This document shows positions 18,516-27,737 of a stretch of 64,000 bases of DNA, piece after piece. Position numbers and translations under genes: made by a program. This DNA is from Limnohabitans sp. MMS-10A-192 (lineage in GTDB: Bacteria > Pseudomonadota > Gammaproteobacteria > Burkholderiales > Burkholderiaceae_C): positions 806,001 to 870,000 of the forward strand of contig NZ_NERX01000001.1 of assembly GCF_003063335.1 (NCBI RefSeq), in the 5' to 3' direction. The notes under the pieces are model-generated. The model searched no databases. It was not told the origin of the DNA and saw only the letters and a program-made list of their open reading frames with translations. Within the stretch, counting starts at the first letter, position 1, and each line of letters opens with the position of its first letter.

Positions 18516-18592
18516 TGGGGTGGCTGATGGGGCTCGAACCCACGACAACAGGAATCACAATCCTGGACTCTACCAACTGAGCTACAGCCACC
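18516..18592 (-). tRNA. tRNA-His (GTG anticodon)
   Basis: Complete cloverleaf on the minus strand: acceptor GTGGCTG/CAGCCAC, D-arm GCTCAGTTGGTAGAGT, anticodon stem CAGGA/TCCTG around loop TTGTGAT (anticodon GTG), T-arm GTGGGTTCGAGCCCCAT. The extra G at position -1 (complement of 18592) pairing with C73, specific to tRNA-His, is encoded, as is the 3' CCA. Confidence 0.97.
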
Positions 18593-18618
18593 GTAGAAAC
18601 GAAATTATAACCTGAACT

Positions 18619-20550
18619 TCAGCGCTTTTCCGCAGCTTCGGCACGCTGGCTCTGAGGTTTTTCAATCAGGATTTCTGCCTTGAGCTGCTGCTTCAGATAG
18701 GTCAGGTAGGCTTGGCCTTCAGCCTGGCCCCACAACTGGGTCATCTGCTGGCGGCTTTGGGCCAATTGCTGGGCCGAGGAGGCATCGCGCGGCACCAGTT
18801 TGTTCACACGGGCCACCACAAAGCCTTGCGTGCCCAGATCCACACCCACCAAAGCAGGCAAACGCGCAGGATCAGCACGCAACACCGCATCCACCACGGC
18901 TTGCGCTTGGCCTTGTGTTTGGTCGCGCGAGACGATCACAGCGGCTCCCACTTGGGCTTGCGCGGCTTGGTCTTTCCAGGAGGCCAATTTGGCTTGGCCT
19001 TCGGCTTTGGCCAAGTCGGCAGATTTTTCAACCACGTACTGACGGCGCACTTCGTCCTTGACTTCGGCAAATGGACGAACAGCGGCCGGACGGTAAGCCA
19101 CGATGCGGGCAGACACGAGGGTGTTGGGGGCCACTTCCACAGCCGCTGTGTTGCGACGCTTGCTCACCGACTCTTCCGCAAACAAGGTTTGCAGCAATTT
19201 GGCGTTGGCCAAAACGCCCTGTGCACCTGCAGCCGGCGTGCGGGTCAAGCCCTGGGCTTTTTGAACGGTCAACTTCAGACGATCGGCTGTGGGCTTGAAG
19301 CTTTCGGCCTGCTCGTAAACGCTGTTGCTGAAGGTTTCGGCCTGCTCGGCAAATTGGCGCTGGGCTTGCTGCTTGCGCAAGTCGGCCTCCAATTGAGGGC
19401 GCATGGATTCAAAGCTGGGCGCTTTGGGGGCTTTGATGTCGGTCAATTCAATGATGTGAAAGCCGAACTCCGACTCCACCACATCGCTGATGTCGCCCTT
19501 CTTCAAGGCAAAGGCCGCATCTTCAAACGCTTTGACCATGGCGCCTTTGGCGAAGAAGTCCAGATCGCCACCTCTGGTGGCAGAGCCTGTGTCTTGCGAA
19601 TTTTTGCGGGCCACATCGGCAAAGGATTTGGGACTCTTGCGAACGGCAGCCAACAATTCCTCCGCTTTGGCCTTGGCCTTGGCACGGTCAGCGGCAGGAG
19701 CGTCCTTGGCTGCGTTGATCAGGATGTGGCTGGCGCGGCGCTCTTCCTTGCCCGCCAGACGCTGCACGTTTTGTTCGTAATACGTTTTCAGGTCTTGCTC
19801 GGGCAGGCTGATGCTCTTTTGCAAAGATGCCGTGTCCAGCACCAGGTATTCAATGTCGGCGCTTTCCACCGAGCGGAAACGCTCGGACTGGGCTTGGTAA
19901 AACTTTTCCAGATCCGCATCGGCCACTTGAACCTTGGCGGCGAAATCGGCAGGCGTCCATTTCTGGATCTGGATTTCACGGCGCTGCAAATACGCATTCA
20001 AAGCGGTATCGGTTTGGCTTTGCGAGGCCACCACGGATTGCTGCAAGCCGCCCATCACTTGCTGGGCCGACAAGTCCTGGCGGACTTTGGCTTCCAGCAT
20101 TTCAGGCGTCATGCCCTGGCTGGCGGCCAGTTGGCGGTAGCGCTCCATGTCCAGCTTGCCATCGGCGCCGCGCAAACCGGCAATCGAAGGATCTTGTTGC
20201 AGATAACGGGCCAGACGCTGATCGCTGGTGATCAGCAATTGCTTGTCGGCCGCCGCCGCGATCACGCGGTCATTGACCATGCGCTCCAAGGTGGCGTAAC
20301 GGGCCTCGACAGAGTCCAGCAGTTTGGGATCCAGATTGGGCACTGAGGCGCGGATGCGCTCGACTTCGCGTTGATGTGCCGCATCCCATTCACCTTGCGT
20401 GATCTTGTTGCCCGCCACTTTGGCCACAGGCGCACCTTGGTCTGAAAAGCGGCTGTAGCTGTCCATACCGAACAAGACAAAGGACGGAATGACCAGCAAA
20501 AACAGCAATCCCATCAAAATTTTGGAGTGATTGCGGATGGAATCAAACAT
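18619..20550 (-). CDS. ppiD: Periplasmic folding factor PpiD (SurA_N/PpiC peptidyl-prolyl isomerase)
   Basis: A 643-residue inner-membrane-anchored periplasmic chaperone. One N-terminal membrane segment (ILMGLLFLLVIPSFVLFGM), a SurA_N-like region, a parvulin (PpiC) domain about 265-370 starting RASHILINA and ending GFHIIELTD, and a long helical C-terminal region. PpiD sits beside SecYEG and assists exported proteins. It is downstream of hupB, as in many proteobacteria, but a tRNA-Val gene lies between them here. Confidence 0.95.
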   Translation of the reverse strand: MFDSIRNHSKILMGLLFLLVIPSFVLFGMDSYSRFSDQGAPVAKVAGNKITQGEWDAAHQREVERIRASVPNLDPKLLDSVEARYATLERMVNDRVIAAAADKQLLITSDQRLARYLQQDPSIAGLRGADGKLDMERYRQLAASQGMTPEMLEAKVRQDLSAQQVMGGLQQSVVASQSQTDTALNAYLQRREIQIQKWTPADFAAKVQVADADLEKFYQAQSERFRSVESADIEYLVLDTASLQKSISLPEQDLKTYYEQNVQRLAGKEERRASHILINAAKDAPAADRAKAKAKAEELLAAVRKSPKSFADVARKNSQDTGSATRGGDLDFFAKGAMVKAFEDAAFALKKGDISDVVESEFGFHIIELTDIKAPKAPSFESMRPQLEADLRKQQAQRQFAEQAETFSNSVYEQAESFKPTADRLKLTVQKAQGLTRTPAAGAQGVLANAKLLQTLFAEESVSKRRNTAAVEVAPNTLVSARIVAYRPAAVRPFAEVKDEVRRQYVVEKSADLAKAEGQAKLASWKDQAAQAQVGAAVIVSRDQTQGQAQAVVDAVLRADPARLPALVGVDLGTQGFVVARVNKLVPRDASSAQQLAQSRQQMTQLWGQAEGQAYLTYLKQQLKAEILIEKPQSQRAEAAEKR

Positions 20551-20574
20551 GTTCGAAGTCTCGGTTTATCAATA

Positions 20575-20608
20575 AAAAAGGCGAACAACCTGTTCGCCTT
20601 TACTTTTT
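20575..20608 (-). terminator. Hairpin terminator between tRNA-Val and ppiD
   Basis: Perfect stem AAGGCGAACA/TGTTCGCCTT with ACC loop, bounded by A-run on the plus strand (T-run for minus-strand transcripts). It probably ends the hupB-tRNA-Val transcript; ppiD would then need its own promoter in the short space downstream. Confidence 0.8.
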
Positions 20609-20612
20609 GTGG

Positions 20613-20688
20613 TGGTGGGCGCTGACGGTCTCGAACCGCCGACCTACTCCGTGTAAAGGAGCCGCTCTACCAACTGAGCTAAGCGCCC
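20613..20688 (-). tRNA. tRNA-Val (TAC anticodon)
   Basis: Complete 76-nt cloverleaf on the minus strand: acceptor GGGCGCT/AGCGCCC, D-arm GCTCAGTTGGTAGAGC, anticodon stem GCTCC/GGAGT around loop TTTACAC (anticodon TAC), T-loop GGTTCGAGACC, encoded CCA. Confidence 0.97.
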
Positions 20689-20706
20689 CACCTGAAAAAA
20701 GTGAAA

Positions 20707-20979
20707 TCAGTTCAAAGCATCCTTGAGGGCTTTACCTGGACGGAACTTTGGCACCTTGGCAGACTTGATTTTAATCGCAGCGCCGGTGCGTGGATTGCGA
20801 CCGGTACGGGCAGCACGTTTGCCCACGGCAAAAGTACCGAAACCCACCAAAGAAACCGTACCGCCCTTTTTCAAGGTTGTGCGCACAGCACCGATAGTGG
20901 CTTCCAGAGCGCGGCCCGCAGCGGCTTTGGACAGGTCGGCTTGTTTTGCAATGTGTTCGATCAATTCAGTTTTGTTCAC
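20707..20979 (-). CDS. hupB: Nucleoid protein HU beta-type subunit
   Basis: A 90-residue DNABII histone-like protein that bends and compacts DNA. Seen: [18 protein letters not shown] start, the [20 protein letters not shown] beta-arm region with the DNA-intercalating proline, and a basic C-terminus. The start codon is GTG at 20979. First gene of a short set with tRNA-Val and ppiD. The 263 bases upstream to the next gene show no other gene. Confidence 0.97.
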   Translation of the reverse strand: MNKTELIEHIAKQADLSKAAAGRALEATIGAVRTTLKKGGTVSLVGFGTFAVGKRAARTGRNPRTGAAIKIKSAKVPKFRPGKALKDALN

Positions 20980-21242
20980 AAGAAACCTCTTGAAATGGCA
21001 TGACCGGTCTACCCGGCGTTTGGACTGAAAAATGACTTGGCAACCATGAGCGCCAAGTCAAAATGTATTCGGCAATTGGCCTGTGAACATTAAAGCCAGC
21101 CCCTGTGGGCCTGTCAATCCAATGTCAGACAGCAAACCATGTTGCGGCACGAATTCTAGCCGTGAAAACAGTGGTCAGTTATTGCCACATTGATATTTTT
21201 TGCCGGGTCAGCCGCCTGTCATGAAGACAAAAACAATCATGC

Positions 21243-22331
21243 TCACAAGGCCTGCGCAATGGCTTTGCCGACATCCGATGTGTTGGCGGTACCCCCCAAA
21301 TCGGGCGTGCGGGGTGCACCACTGCCTGGGGCCAAGACCTTCTCGATCGCGGCAAGCACACCGTCGTGCGCCGCCTTGTAGCCCAGGAACTCCAGCATCA
21401 TGGCACCACACCAGATCTGACCGATCGGATTCGCAATGCCTTTGCCCGCGATGTCTGGGGCCGAGCCGTGAACGGGCTCGAACAAAGAGGGGAACAAACG
21501 GTCGGGGTTCAGGTTGGCACTGGGCGCGATGCCAATCGTGCCTGTGCAGGCCGGGCCCAGATCACTCAGGATGTCGCCAAACAGGTTGCTGGCCACCACC
21601 ACATCAAAGAAGTCGGGGCGCTGCACAAAGTGCGCGGTCAGGATATCGATGTGGAACTTGTCGACGTTGATGCCAGGATAGGCCTTGGCCATCTCGGCCA
21701 CGCGCTCGTCCCAGTAAGGCATGGTGATGGCGATGCCGTTGGACTTGGTGGCGCTGGTCAGGTGCTTTTTGGGGCGCGTTTGTGCCAGCTCAAAAGCAAA
21801 TTTCAGCACGCGGTCAACACCGATGCGGGTCATGATGGATTCCTGCATCACGATCTCGCGCTCGGTACCGGGGAACATGCGGCCGCCCACGCTGGAGTAC
21901 TCGCCCTCGGTGTTCTCACGAACGATGTACATATCGATCTCGCCGGGCTCGCGGCGGCTGCCGTCCTTGCGCACCACGGGGGCGATGATGCCGGGCATCA
22001 GGCGCGCCGGGCGCAGGTTGATGTACTGGTCAAACTCGCGGCGGAACAAAAGCAGCGAGCCCCACAGCGACACATGGTCGGCGATTTTCTCGGGCCAGCC
22101 CACCGCGCCAAAGTAAATGGCGTCGTGACCACCGATCTGGTCTTTCCAGTTGTCGGGGAGCATCTTGCCGTGCTTTTCGCAATAGTCCCAGCTCGAAAAA
22201 TCGAAGTGGTCAAACTGCAAGTCAATGCCGAATTTACGGGCTGCCGCGTCCATCACGCGCAGGCCTTCGGGCATGACTTCTTTGCCAATGCCATCGCCTG
22301 CGATGACGGCGATGCGGTGTTTCTTGCTCAT
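21243..22331 (-). CDS. Tartrate/D-malate dehydrogenase family (TtuC/DmlA-like)
   Basis: A 362-residue member of the isocitrate/isopropylmalate dehydrogenase superfamily, of the tartrate dehydrogenase/decarboxylase or D-malate dehydrogenase branch. Seen: IAVIAGDGIGKEV, the substrate-loop arginines in LWGSLLLFRREFDQYINLRPARL, IVRENTEGEYSSVGG, and the cation-binding NLFGDILSDLG. It oxidatively decarboxylates 2-hydroxy diacids with NAD. LeuB is unlikely because the loop and the RENTEGEYS signature fit TtuC/DmlA. The alpha/beta hydrolase gene lies 26 bases upstream on the same strand, so the two are probably cotranscribed. Confidence 0.92.
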   Translation of the reverse strand: MSKKHRIAVIAGDGIGKEVMPEGLRVMDAAARKFGIDLQFDHFDFSSWDYCEKHGKMLPDNWKDQIGGHDAIYFGAVGWPEKIADHVSLWGSLLLFRREFDQYINLRPARLMPGIIAPVVRKDGSRREPGEIDMYIVRENTEGEYSSVGGRMFPGTEREIVMQESIMTRIGVDRVLKFAFELAQTRPKKHLTSATKSNGIAITMPYWDERVAEMAKAYPGINVDKFHIDILTAHFVQRPDFFDVVVASNLFGDILSDLGPACTGTIGIAPSANLNPDRLFPSLFEPVHGSAPDIAGKGIANPIGQIWCGAMMLEFLGYKAAHDGVLAAIEKVLAPGSGAPRTPDLGGTANTSDVGKAIAQAL

Positions 22332-22357
22332 GGGGTGCTCCTTGTCAATGAGACGGT

Positions 22358-23236
22358 TCAGTGTGTGAAAAATTCTTGCGCTTGGGCAATCACTTGCTCA
22401 GGGGCTTCTTCGGCCAGATAGTGGCCGCAATCGAGCGCGCACCCTGTCACTTGGGCAGCGCGTTCGCGCCACAGGGCCAGCACATCAAAGCAACGCCCGA
22501 CCGCGCCATGCTGCCCCCACAGCACCCGAAGGGGTTGTAGCAACTGACGGCCTGCGGCCACATCGGCGCGGTCGTGTTCCAAGTCCAGCGAGGCGCTGGC
22601 GCGGTAGTCTTCGGCAATCGATCGGGCGGTGCCCGGCAATGCTGCACAGCGTTCGTATTCGGCCAGCGCTTCGGGGGCAAATGCCGCCAAGCCTGCATAG
22701 CGGGCCCCCATCACACCGCGCACATAACGGGCCGGGTCCGATTCAATCAGGGCTTCGGGCAAAGGGGGTGGCTGGATCATGAAAAACCAATGCCAATAGG
22801 CACGGGCAAACGCTTCGCTGGTGTTTTCATACATCGCCAATGTCGGCGCAATGTCGAGCAGCAGCAGGCGCTTGACGGCATCGGGTGCATCGGCCGCCAG
22901 CCGGTGGGCCACCCGGGCACCCCGGTCGTGGGCCAACACATCAAAGCGTTCAAACCCATGGGCTTTCATCACCGCCAGGGCGTCCAGCGCCATCTCGCGC
23001 TTGCTGTGGTTGTGGTGGGCGGCATCGGCCTCAAGGCGCGAAGAATCGCCGTAGCCACGCAAGTCCATCAGCACCACGCGGTGCGTCTGCGCCAACACGG
23101 GCGCCACACGGTGCCACATGGCCATGCTTTGCGGGTGACCGTGCAACAACAAAACTGGCGTCCCCGCCCCTGCGGCGCGGGTGTGCAGCTGCACGCCTTG
23201 GCGTTCGACCGTGAGCGGGGTGAAAGTTTCCAACAT
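22358..23236 (-). CDS. Alpha/beta hydrolase, fluoroacetate dehalogenase-like
   Basis: A 292-residue alpha/beta hydrolase. Seen: oxyanion region LLLHGHPQ, nucleophile elbow LAHDRGARVAHRL with D104 and substrate-binding R105 and R108, acid D128 in LLLLDIAP, the cap-domain H149-W150 pair in AYWHWFF, tyrosine Y211 and catalytic H272 in CGHYLAEE. These match the residue set I recall for fluoroacetate dehalogenases such as FAc-DEX FA1 (D104, R105, R108, H149, W150, Y212, H271), including near-identical numbering. Such enzymes cleave C-F or C-Cl bonds of haloacetates to glycolate. Real substrate is untested; some close homologues act on chloroacetate only. Operon with the tartrate/malate dehydrogenase; divergent from a LysR regulator. 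Confidence 0.87.
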   Translation of the reverse strand: MLETFTPLTVERQGVQLHTRAAGAGTPVLLLHGHPQSMAMWHRVAPVLAQTHRVVLMDLRGYGDSSRLEADAAHHNHSKREMALDALAVMKAHGFERFDVLAHDRGARVAHRLAADAPDAVKRLLLLDIAPTLAMYENTSEAFARAYWHWFFMIQPPPLPEALIESDPARYVRGVMGARYAGLAAFAPEALAEYERCAALPGTARSIAEDYRASASLDLEHDRADVAAGRQLLQPLRVLWGQHGAVGRCFDVLALWRERAAQVTGCALDCGHYLAEEAPEQVIAQAQEFFTH

Positions 23237-23262
23237 GACCCGAGCTTAGCGCTCAAAACAGC

Positions 23263-23284
23263 AATAATCCGGCAATTGATTATT
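23263..23284. promoter_or_regulatory. Candidate LysR operator in the divergent intergenic region
   Basis: Perfect 7-base inverted repeat AATAATC-N8-GATTATT, overlapped on its right by TTATT-CAC-AATAA. It sits 17 bases before the LysR start and between the two divergent genes, where LysR regulators normally bind. No binding evidence beyond symmetry and position. Confidence 0.5.
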
Positions 23285-23300
23285 CACAATAAGAAAACAA

Positions 23301-24263
23301 TTGGACCGTTCAGACCTTGAATTGACCTTGGCCGTGCGACAGCACGGCAGCCTCAGCAAAGCCGCTCGGGCATTGCAACTGGCGCCACCCGTGGTGACCA
23401 AGCGCTTGTCTGCACTGGAAGCCGATTTGGGAGTGCGGCTGTTTCAGCGCACCACCCGCCGCGTAAGCCCCACCACCGAAGGCCACGCCCTGTGCGACCG
23501 CGCGGCCCAGTTGCTGCAAGGCTTTGCCGCGATTGAAGACGAGCTGCGCGAACGCCAAAGCGAGCCCTCCGGCCCCATCCGCATGGTCAGCAGTTTTGGT
23601 TTTGGCCGCTTGTGGCTGGGGCCGCTGCTCGCCGAATTCCAGCAACGCTACCCGGCCGTACAGATCGAATTGCAGCTCTCCGAACGCTTGCCCGATCTGG
23701 CCAACGAGGGGTTTGATGCCGCCATCTGGCTGTGGAATCCGCCTGCACACATCGCCGCCGAGTGGATCTCGCGCAAGCTGGCGCCCAACCAAAGGGTGCT
23801 GGCGGCTGCCCCAGCCTACCTGCGGCAACACGGCATGCCCACGGCACCCGAACAACTCACGCAGCACCAATGTCTGGTGGTGCGCGAGAACGGCGGTGAA
23901 ACCGGACAAGGCCAGCGTTTTGACGAATGGCGACTGACGCGTGAAGGCTTTGCACGGCCCTTGCACATCCCGGTCAAGGGACCGCTGTCCAGCAACTCAG
24001 GCGAAATGGTGCGCGACTGGTGCCTGGCCGGTCAGGGCATCATGCTGCGCAGTTTGTGGGACATTGCGCCGCTGCTGGCGACCGGCCAGTTGGTGAGGGT
24101 CTTGCCGGACTGCGCCATGCACGATGCGCACATCCACTGGCTGGCGCCCTACCGCTCGCAGATGCCCTTGCGCATCCGACTGCTGCAGGAATTTTTGGCC
24201 GACCGGTTCCGTGAGGAACCGTGGAAAGTGCTCAGCTCCGGGCGGGCCGCACCACGAGGCTGA
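23301..24263 (+). CDS. LysR family transcriptional regulator
   Basis: A 320-residue LysR-type regulator: N-terminal winged helix-turn-helix with LAVRQHGSLSKAARALQLAPPVVTKRLSALEADLGVRLFQR, then the effector-binding domain. The start is TTG at 23301, the only plausible one upstream of the first helix. It is divergent from the dehalogenase-like hydrolase and likely controls it and the dehydrogenase after it. Its last 32 bases overlap the convergent DMT transporter gene. Confidence 0.93.
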   Translation: MDRSDLELTLAVRQHGSLSKAARALQLAPPVVTKRLSALEADLGVRLFQRTTRRVSPTTEGHALCDRAAQLLQGFAAIEDELRERQSEPSGPIRMVSSFGFGRLWLGPLLAEFQQRYPAVQIELQLSERLPDLANEGFDAAIWLWNPPAHIAAEWISRKLAPNQRVLAAAPAYLRQHGMPTAPEQLTQHQCLVVRENGGETGQGQRFDEWRLTREGFARPLHIPVKGPLSSNSGEMVRDWCLAGQGIMLRSLWDIAPLLATGQLVRVLPDCAMHDAHIHWLAPYRSQMPLRIRLLQEFLADRFREEPWKVLSSGRAAPRG

Positions 24264-25140
24264 CGCCCAGCGCCGTCAAAGCGGTGCCCGCAATCGTCGC
24301 GGCGGTGATGGTCTCGCCAAACAACAACCAGGCCATCATGGCCGTGGTCGGCGGCACCAAGTACATCAGGCTGGTGACAGACGCCGCCGCACCGCGCTGG
24401 ATCAGGATGTACAGCAAGGAGCTGCCCCCCAAGGTCAAGCCCAGAACCGCCCAGGCCATGGCGCCGATCGATTCGGCATTCCATTGGATGATCTCAGGCT
24501 CTGCCAGCGCCAAAGGCAGGGTCACCAGCGAGGCGGCCAACAACTGCACGGCATTGGCCGAGCGGACATCGCAAGGCTGCACAAACCGTTTTTGGTAGAG
24601 GGTGCCAATCGTGATGCTGAACATTGCCCCGATGGCAAACGCCATGTTGACCGGTGTCACATGGTCCATGGCCGAGCCCAAAGTCAGCTTGCGCCAAACC
24701 ACCATCAACAGCCCGGCAAAGCCCAACGTGAGACCCGCCCACTGGCGCGGCGTCACGCCGGGCTGGCCCGAACTGCGCAAGCTCCAGGACAACCAGATCG
24801 CGGTCAGCACCGGCTGAAAACCCACAATCAGCGAAGACAAACCCGAGCCCATGCCCGCCTTGACAGCGGCCCATACGCCGCCGAGGTAGCCCGCATGCAT
24901 CAAGACACCCGTGACCGCCAGATGCAGCCATTGCGCACGGTCACGCGGCCAGGCCACGCGGGCCAGGCCAATCCAGATCAGGAAACAGACGATTGACAAG
25001 AAGTAGCGCACCAGCAAAAAGCTCAATGGCGGGGCATGTGGCATGCCGTATCGGGCCACGATGAACCCAGTGCTCCAGATCAGCACGAAGACGACCGGCA
25101 TGGCTTTGATCCAGGCCGTCGTCTGAGAGCGTGAGTTCAT
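24232..25140 (-). CDS. EamA/DMT family transporter
   Basis: A 302-residue inner membrane protein with about ten hydrophobic helices in two EamA repeats; the first begins VFVLIWSTGFIVARYGMP and the second ends with LVVRPARS. Members export amino acids or metabolites; no substrate can be named. Its start overlaps the pgsA stop by 4 bases on the minus strand, although functional linkage to phospholipid synthesis is not expected. The 3' end overlaps the LysR gene tail-to-tail. Confidence 0.92.
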   Translation of the reverse strand: MNSRSQTTAWIKAMPVVFVLIWSTGFIVARYGMPHAPPLSFLLVRYFLSIVCFLIWIGLARVAWPRDRAQWLHLAVTGVLMHAGYLGGVWAAVKAGMGSGLSSLIVGFQPVLTAIWLSWSLRSSGQPGVTPRQWAGLTLGFAGLLMVVWRKLTLGSAMDHVTPVNMAFAIGAMFSITIGTLYQKRFVQPCDVRSANAVQLLAASLVTLPLALAEPEIIQWNAESIGAMAWAVLGLTLGGSSLLYILIQRGAAASVTSLMYLVPPTTAMMAWLLFGETITAATIAGTALTALGVSLVVRPARS

Positions 25141-25706
25141 TTGACCCGTGCCCGGATTTCAGGCAGGGCCTTTTGCATGTAATAAACCATCGACCAAATC
25201 GTCAGCACCGCAGCGATCAGGATCAACACGGCGCCCCAGTCGCGGGTGTCGATCACGCCGAACAACACGCCGTCATAAAGCAAGAAAGGAATGGCCACCA
25301 TCTGCACCGTGGTCTTGAGCTTGCCCACCATGTGCACGGCCACACTTTTGCCCGCACCGATCTGGGCCATCCACTCGCGCAACGACGAAATCGCGATTTC
25401 ACGGCCAATGATGACCAGCGCAATCAACACATGCACCCGGTTCATGTGCACCAGCACCAGCAAAGCCGCGCAGACCAGAAACTTGTCGGCCACCGGGTCG
25501 AGGAAAGCGCCAAAGGCAGATGCTTGGTTGAGCTTGCGGGCCAGGTAACCATCCAACCAATCGGTGATGGCAAACACCACAAACATCGAAGTGGCGATCA
25601 GGTTCTGCGTGGCCATGGTCAAACCCGGCCAGTAATACACCCCCACGATCAATGGAATCGCGACGATGCGCGTCCAGGTCATGATGGTTGGAATCGTGAA
25701 AAACAT
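25137..25706 (-). CDS. pgsA: CDP-diacylglycerol-glycerol-3-phosphate 3-phosphatidyltransferase
   Basis: PgsA makes phosphatidylglycerophosphate from CDP-diacylglycerol and glycerol-3-phosphate. Seen: CDP-alcohol phosphotransferase motif DWLDGYLARKLNQASAFG-AFLDPVADK with all acidic residues, and several membrane segments. ATG at 25706 (MFFTIPTIMTW) is the usual family start; an ATG three codons upstream at 25715 is also possible, and longer readings run into uvrC. 189 residues, normal. Follows uvrC by about 50 bases, the common uvrC-pgsA order. Confidence 0.95.
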   Translation of the reverse strand: MFFTIPTIMTWTRIVAIPLIVGVYYWPGLTMATQNLIATSMFVVFAITDWLDGYLARKLNQASAFGAFLDPVADKFLVCAALLVLVHMNRVHVLIALVIIGREIAISSLREWMAQIGAGKSVAVHMVGKLKTTVQMVAIPFLLYDGVLFGVIDTRDWGAVLILIAAVLTIWSMVYYMQKALPEIRARVK

Positions 25707-25758
25707 GGCTCTCATTGTGGCACGGCTATTTGGTGTTTCTCTGACAAGCGGGCGACCT

Positions 25759-27690
25759 TCAATGCAAGGCCTGGTAAATGGTTTCGGCCAACTCGCGTGA
25801 AATACCCTCGACACCCGCCAAGTCCTCCACGCTCGCGCCCTCCACACCGCGCACGCCGCCAAAGCGCTGCAACAGGCGAGCGCGCTTGCGCGGACCAATG
25901 CCGGGGATCTCTTCGATCTTGCTGCCGCCCATGCGCACCTTGGCCCGCTGGGCCCGCATGCCCGTGATGGCAAAGCGGTGCGCCTCGTCACGGATTTGCG
26001 CGACCAGCATCAGCGCGGCCGAATCCTTGCCTAAGTACACCTTCTCGCGACCATCGGCAAACACCAGCTCTTCCAGACCCACCTTGCGGCCCTCGCCTTT
26101 TTCGACGCCCACGATGTGCGACAAGTCCAGCCCCAGCTGGGTGAACACTTCGCGGGCCATGGACACCTGGCCCTTGCCGCCATCGATCAGCACCAAGTCG
26201 GGCAAACGGGCCATGCCCTCGGCCGAGCGCATGGCCTCGGCCAGCTTGCCATAGCGGCGCATCAGCACCTGGCGCATGGCGGCGTAATCGTCGCCGGGTG
26301 TAATGCCCTCGATGTTGTAGCGGCGGTACTCGCTGCTTTGCATCTTGTGCTGGCGAAACACCACGCAAGACGCTTGCGTGTTCTCGCCCGCCGTGTGCGA
26401 GATGTCAAAGCACTCGATGTGCAGCGCATCCAGATCGTCTGGTGCCAGGTCCAGCGCATCGGCCAGTGCCCGGGTGCGGGCCTGCTGCGAGCCCTCTTCG
26501 GCCAACAAACGCGCCAGCTGGATGTCGGCGTTTTTCTCGCTCATCTCCAGCCACACCCGGCGCTGCTCGCGCGGGTTGTGCACGGCCGACACCTTGTAGC
26601 CCGCCTGCTGCGACAGTGCATCGACCAAGGTCTTATCCACCGCCACGCTGGTGATCAGGGCCGCCGGCACCGGAATGCCGATGTAATGCTGCACCAAAAA
26701 AGCTTCGAGCACCTGCACATCGACTGGACGGGCGACTTGATCCTCGTCGTCCACCGCCTGCAAGGCATGGGCGTCCTCCACATGCGCGGGAAAGTAAGCC
26801 CGATCCCCCAAATGCCGCCCGCCGCGCACCATGGCCAGGTTCACGCAAGCGCGCCCGCCCTGCACACGCACCGCCAGAATGTCCACATCGGTGTCGGTGC
26901 CCGTGTCCACCGACTGCTGGTGCAAGACCTTGGACAGCGCCGACATCTGGTTGCGCACCTCGGCAGCCAGCTCAAATTCCAGCCGGTCGGCGTGCGCCAT
27001 CATGCGCGCTTCCATCTCCTGCAGCAGGGTCTGGGTTTCGCCTTTCAAAAAACGTTCGGCGTTTTTCACATCGTCGGCATAGGCCTGCGGTCCGATCAAA
27101 TTCACACACGGGCCAGAGCAACGCTTGATCTGGTACAGCAAACAAGGGCGGCTGCGGTTGGCAAACACCGTGTCTTCGCAGGTGCGCAGGCGAAACACTT
27201 TTTGCAAAAGCTGGATCGTCTCCTTGACCGCCCAGGCACTCGGAAAAGGCCCGAAATAACGGTGCTTCTTTTCCACCACGCCCCGGTAATACGCCACGCG
27301 GGGGAAAGTTTGGGGCTCGGGCGCTCCGTCCACCGCCTTCAAAAACAGCGTGCCGTTGCCCGTGAGCTTGAGGTAGGGGTAAGTCTTGTCGTCCCGAAAC
27401 AGGATGTTGAAACGCGGGTTCAGCGTCTTGATCAGGTTGTTTTCGAGCAGCAGCGCCTCGGCCTCGGAGCGCACCACCGTGGTCTCCATGCGGGCGATCT
27501 TGCTGACCATGTGGCCAATGCGCGTGCCGCCGTGGTCCTTCTGAAAATAGCTGGACACCCGCTTTTTGAGCTGCTTAGCCTTGCCCACATACAGCACATT
27601 GCCCTGCGCATCAAAGTAGCGGTAAACCCCCGGCAAAGCCGGGAGCGCAGCCACCTGGGCCAGCAAAGATTCGTCGTGTGCCGCTGTCAT
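25759..27690 (-). CDS. uvrC: UvrABC system protein C (excinuclease)
   Basis: UvrC makes both incisions around DNA lesions in nucleotide excision repair. Seen in 643 residues: GIY-YIG nuclease at the N-terminus ([21 protein letters not shown]), UVR segment near 210-240, the RNase H-like C-terminal nuclease with [10 protein letters not shown] and [10 protein letters not shown], and the terminal helix-hairpin-helix pair ([18 protein letters not shown]). Length and domains are complete. Divergent from earP with 47 bases between starts. Confidence 0.97.
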   Translation of the reverse strand: MTAAHDESLLAQVAALPALPGVYRYFDAQGNVLYVGKAKQLKKRVSSYFQKDHGGTRIGHMVSKIARMETTVVRSEAEALLLENNLIKTLNPRFNILFRDDKTYPYLKLTGNGTLFLKAVDGAPEPQTFPRVAYYRGVVEKKHRYFGPFPSAWAVKETIQLLQKVFRLRTCEDTVFANRSRPCLLYQIKRCSGPCVNLIGPQAYADDVKNAERFLKGETQTLLQEMEARMMAHADRLEFELAAEVRNQMSALSKVLHQQSVDTGTDTDVDILAVRVQGGRACVNLAMVRGGRHLGDRAYFPAHVEDAHALQAVDDEDQVARPVDVQVLEAFLVQHYIGIPVPAALITSVAVDKTLVDALSQQAGYKVSAVHNPREQRRVWLEMSEKNADIQLARLLAEEGSQQARTRALADALDLAPDDLDALHIECFDISHTAGENTQASCVVFRQHKMQSSEYRRYNIEGITPGDDYAAMRQVLMRRYGKLAEAMRSAEGMARLPDLVLIDGGKGQVSMAREVFTQLGLDLSHIVGVEKGEGRKVGLEELVFADGREKVYLGKDSAALMLVAQIRDEAHRFAITGMRAQRAKVRMGGSKIEEIPGIGPRKRARLLQRFGGVRGVEGASVEDLAGVEGISRELAETIYQALH

Positions 27691-27737
27691 GGCGCGTATT
27701 GTGACGGTGAAACACTTTGCCCCGACAATCTCCTCCC

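Noticed and set aside
20980..21242. Possible small gene in the gap between hupB and the dehydrogenase
   Set aside because: Short frames there lack a ribosome binding site and protein-like composition; it probably holds the hupB promoter.
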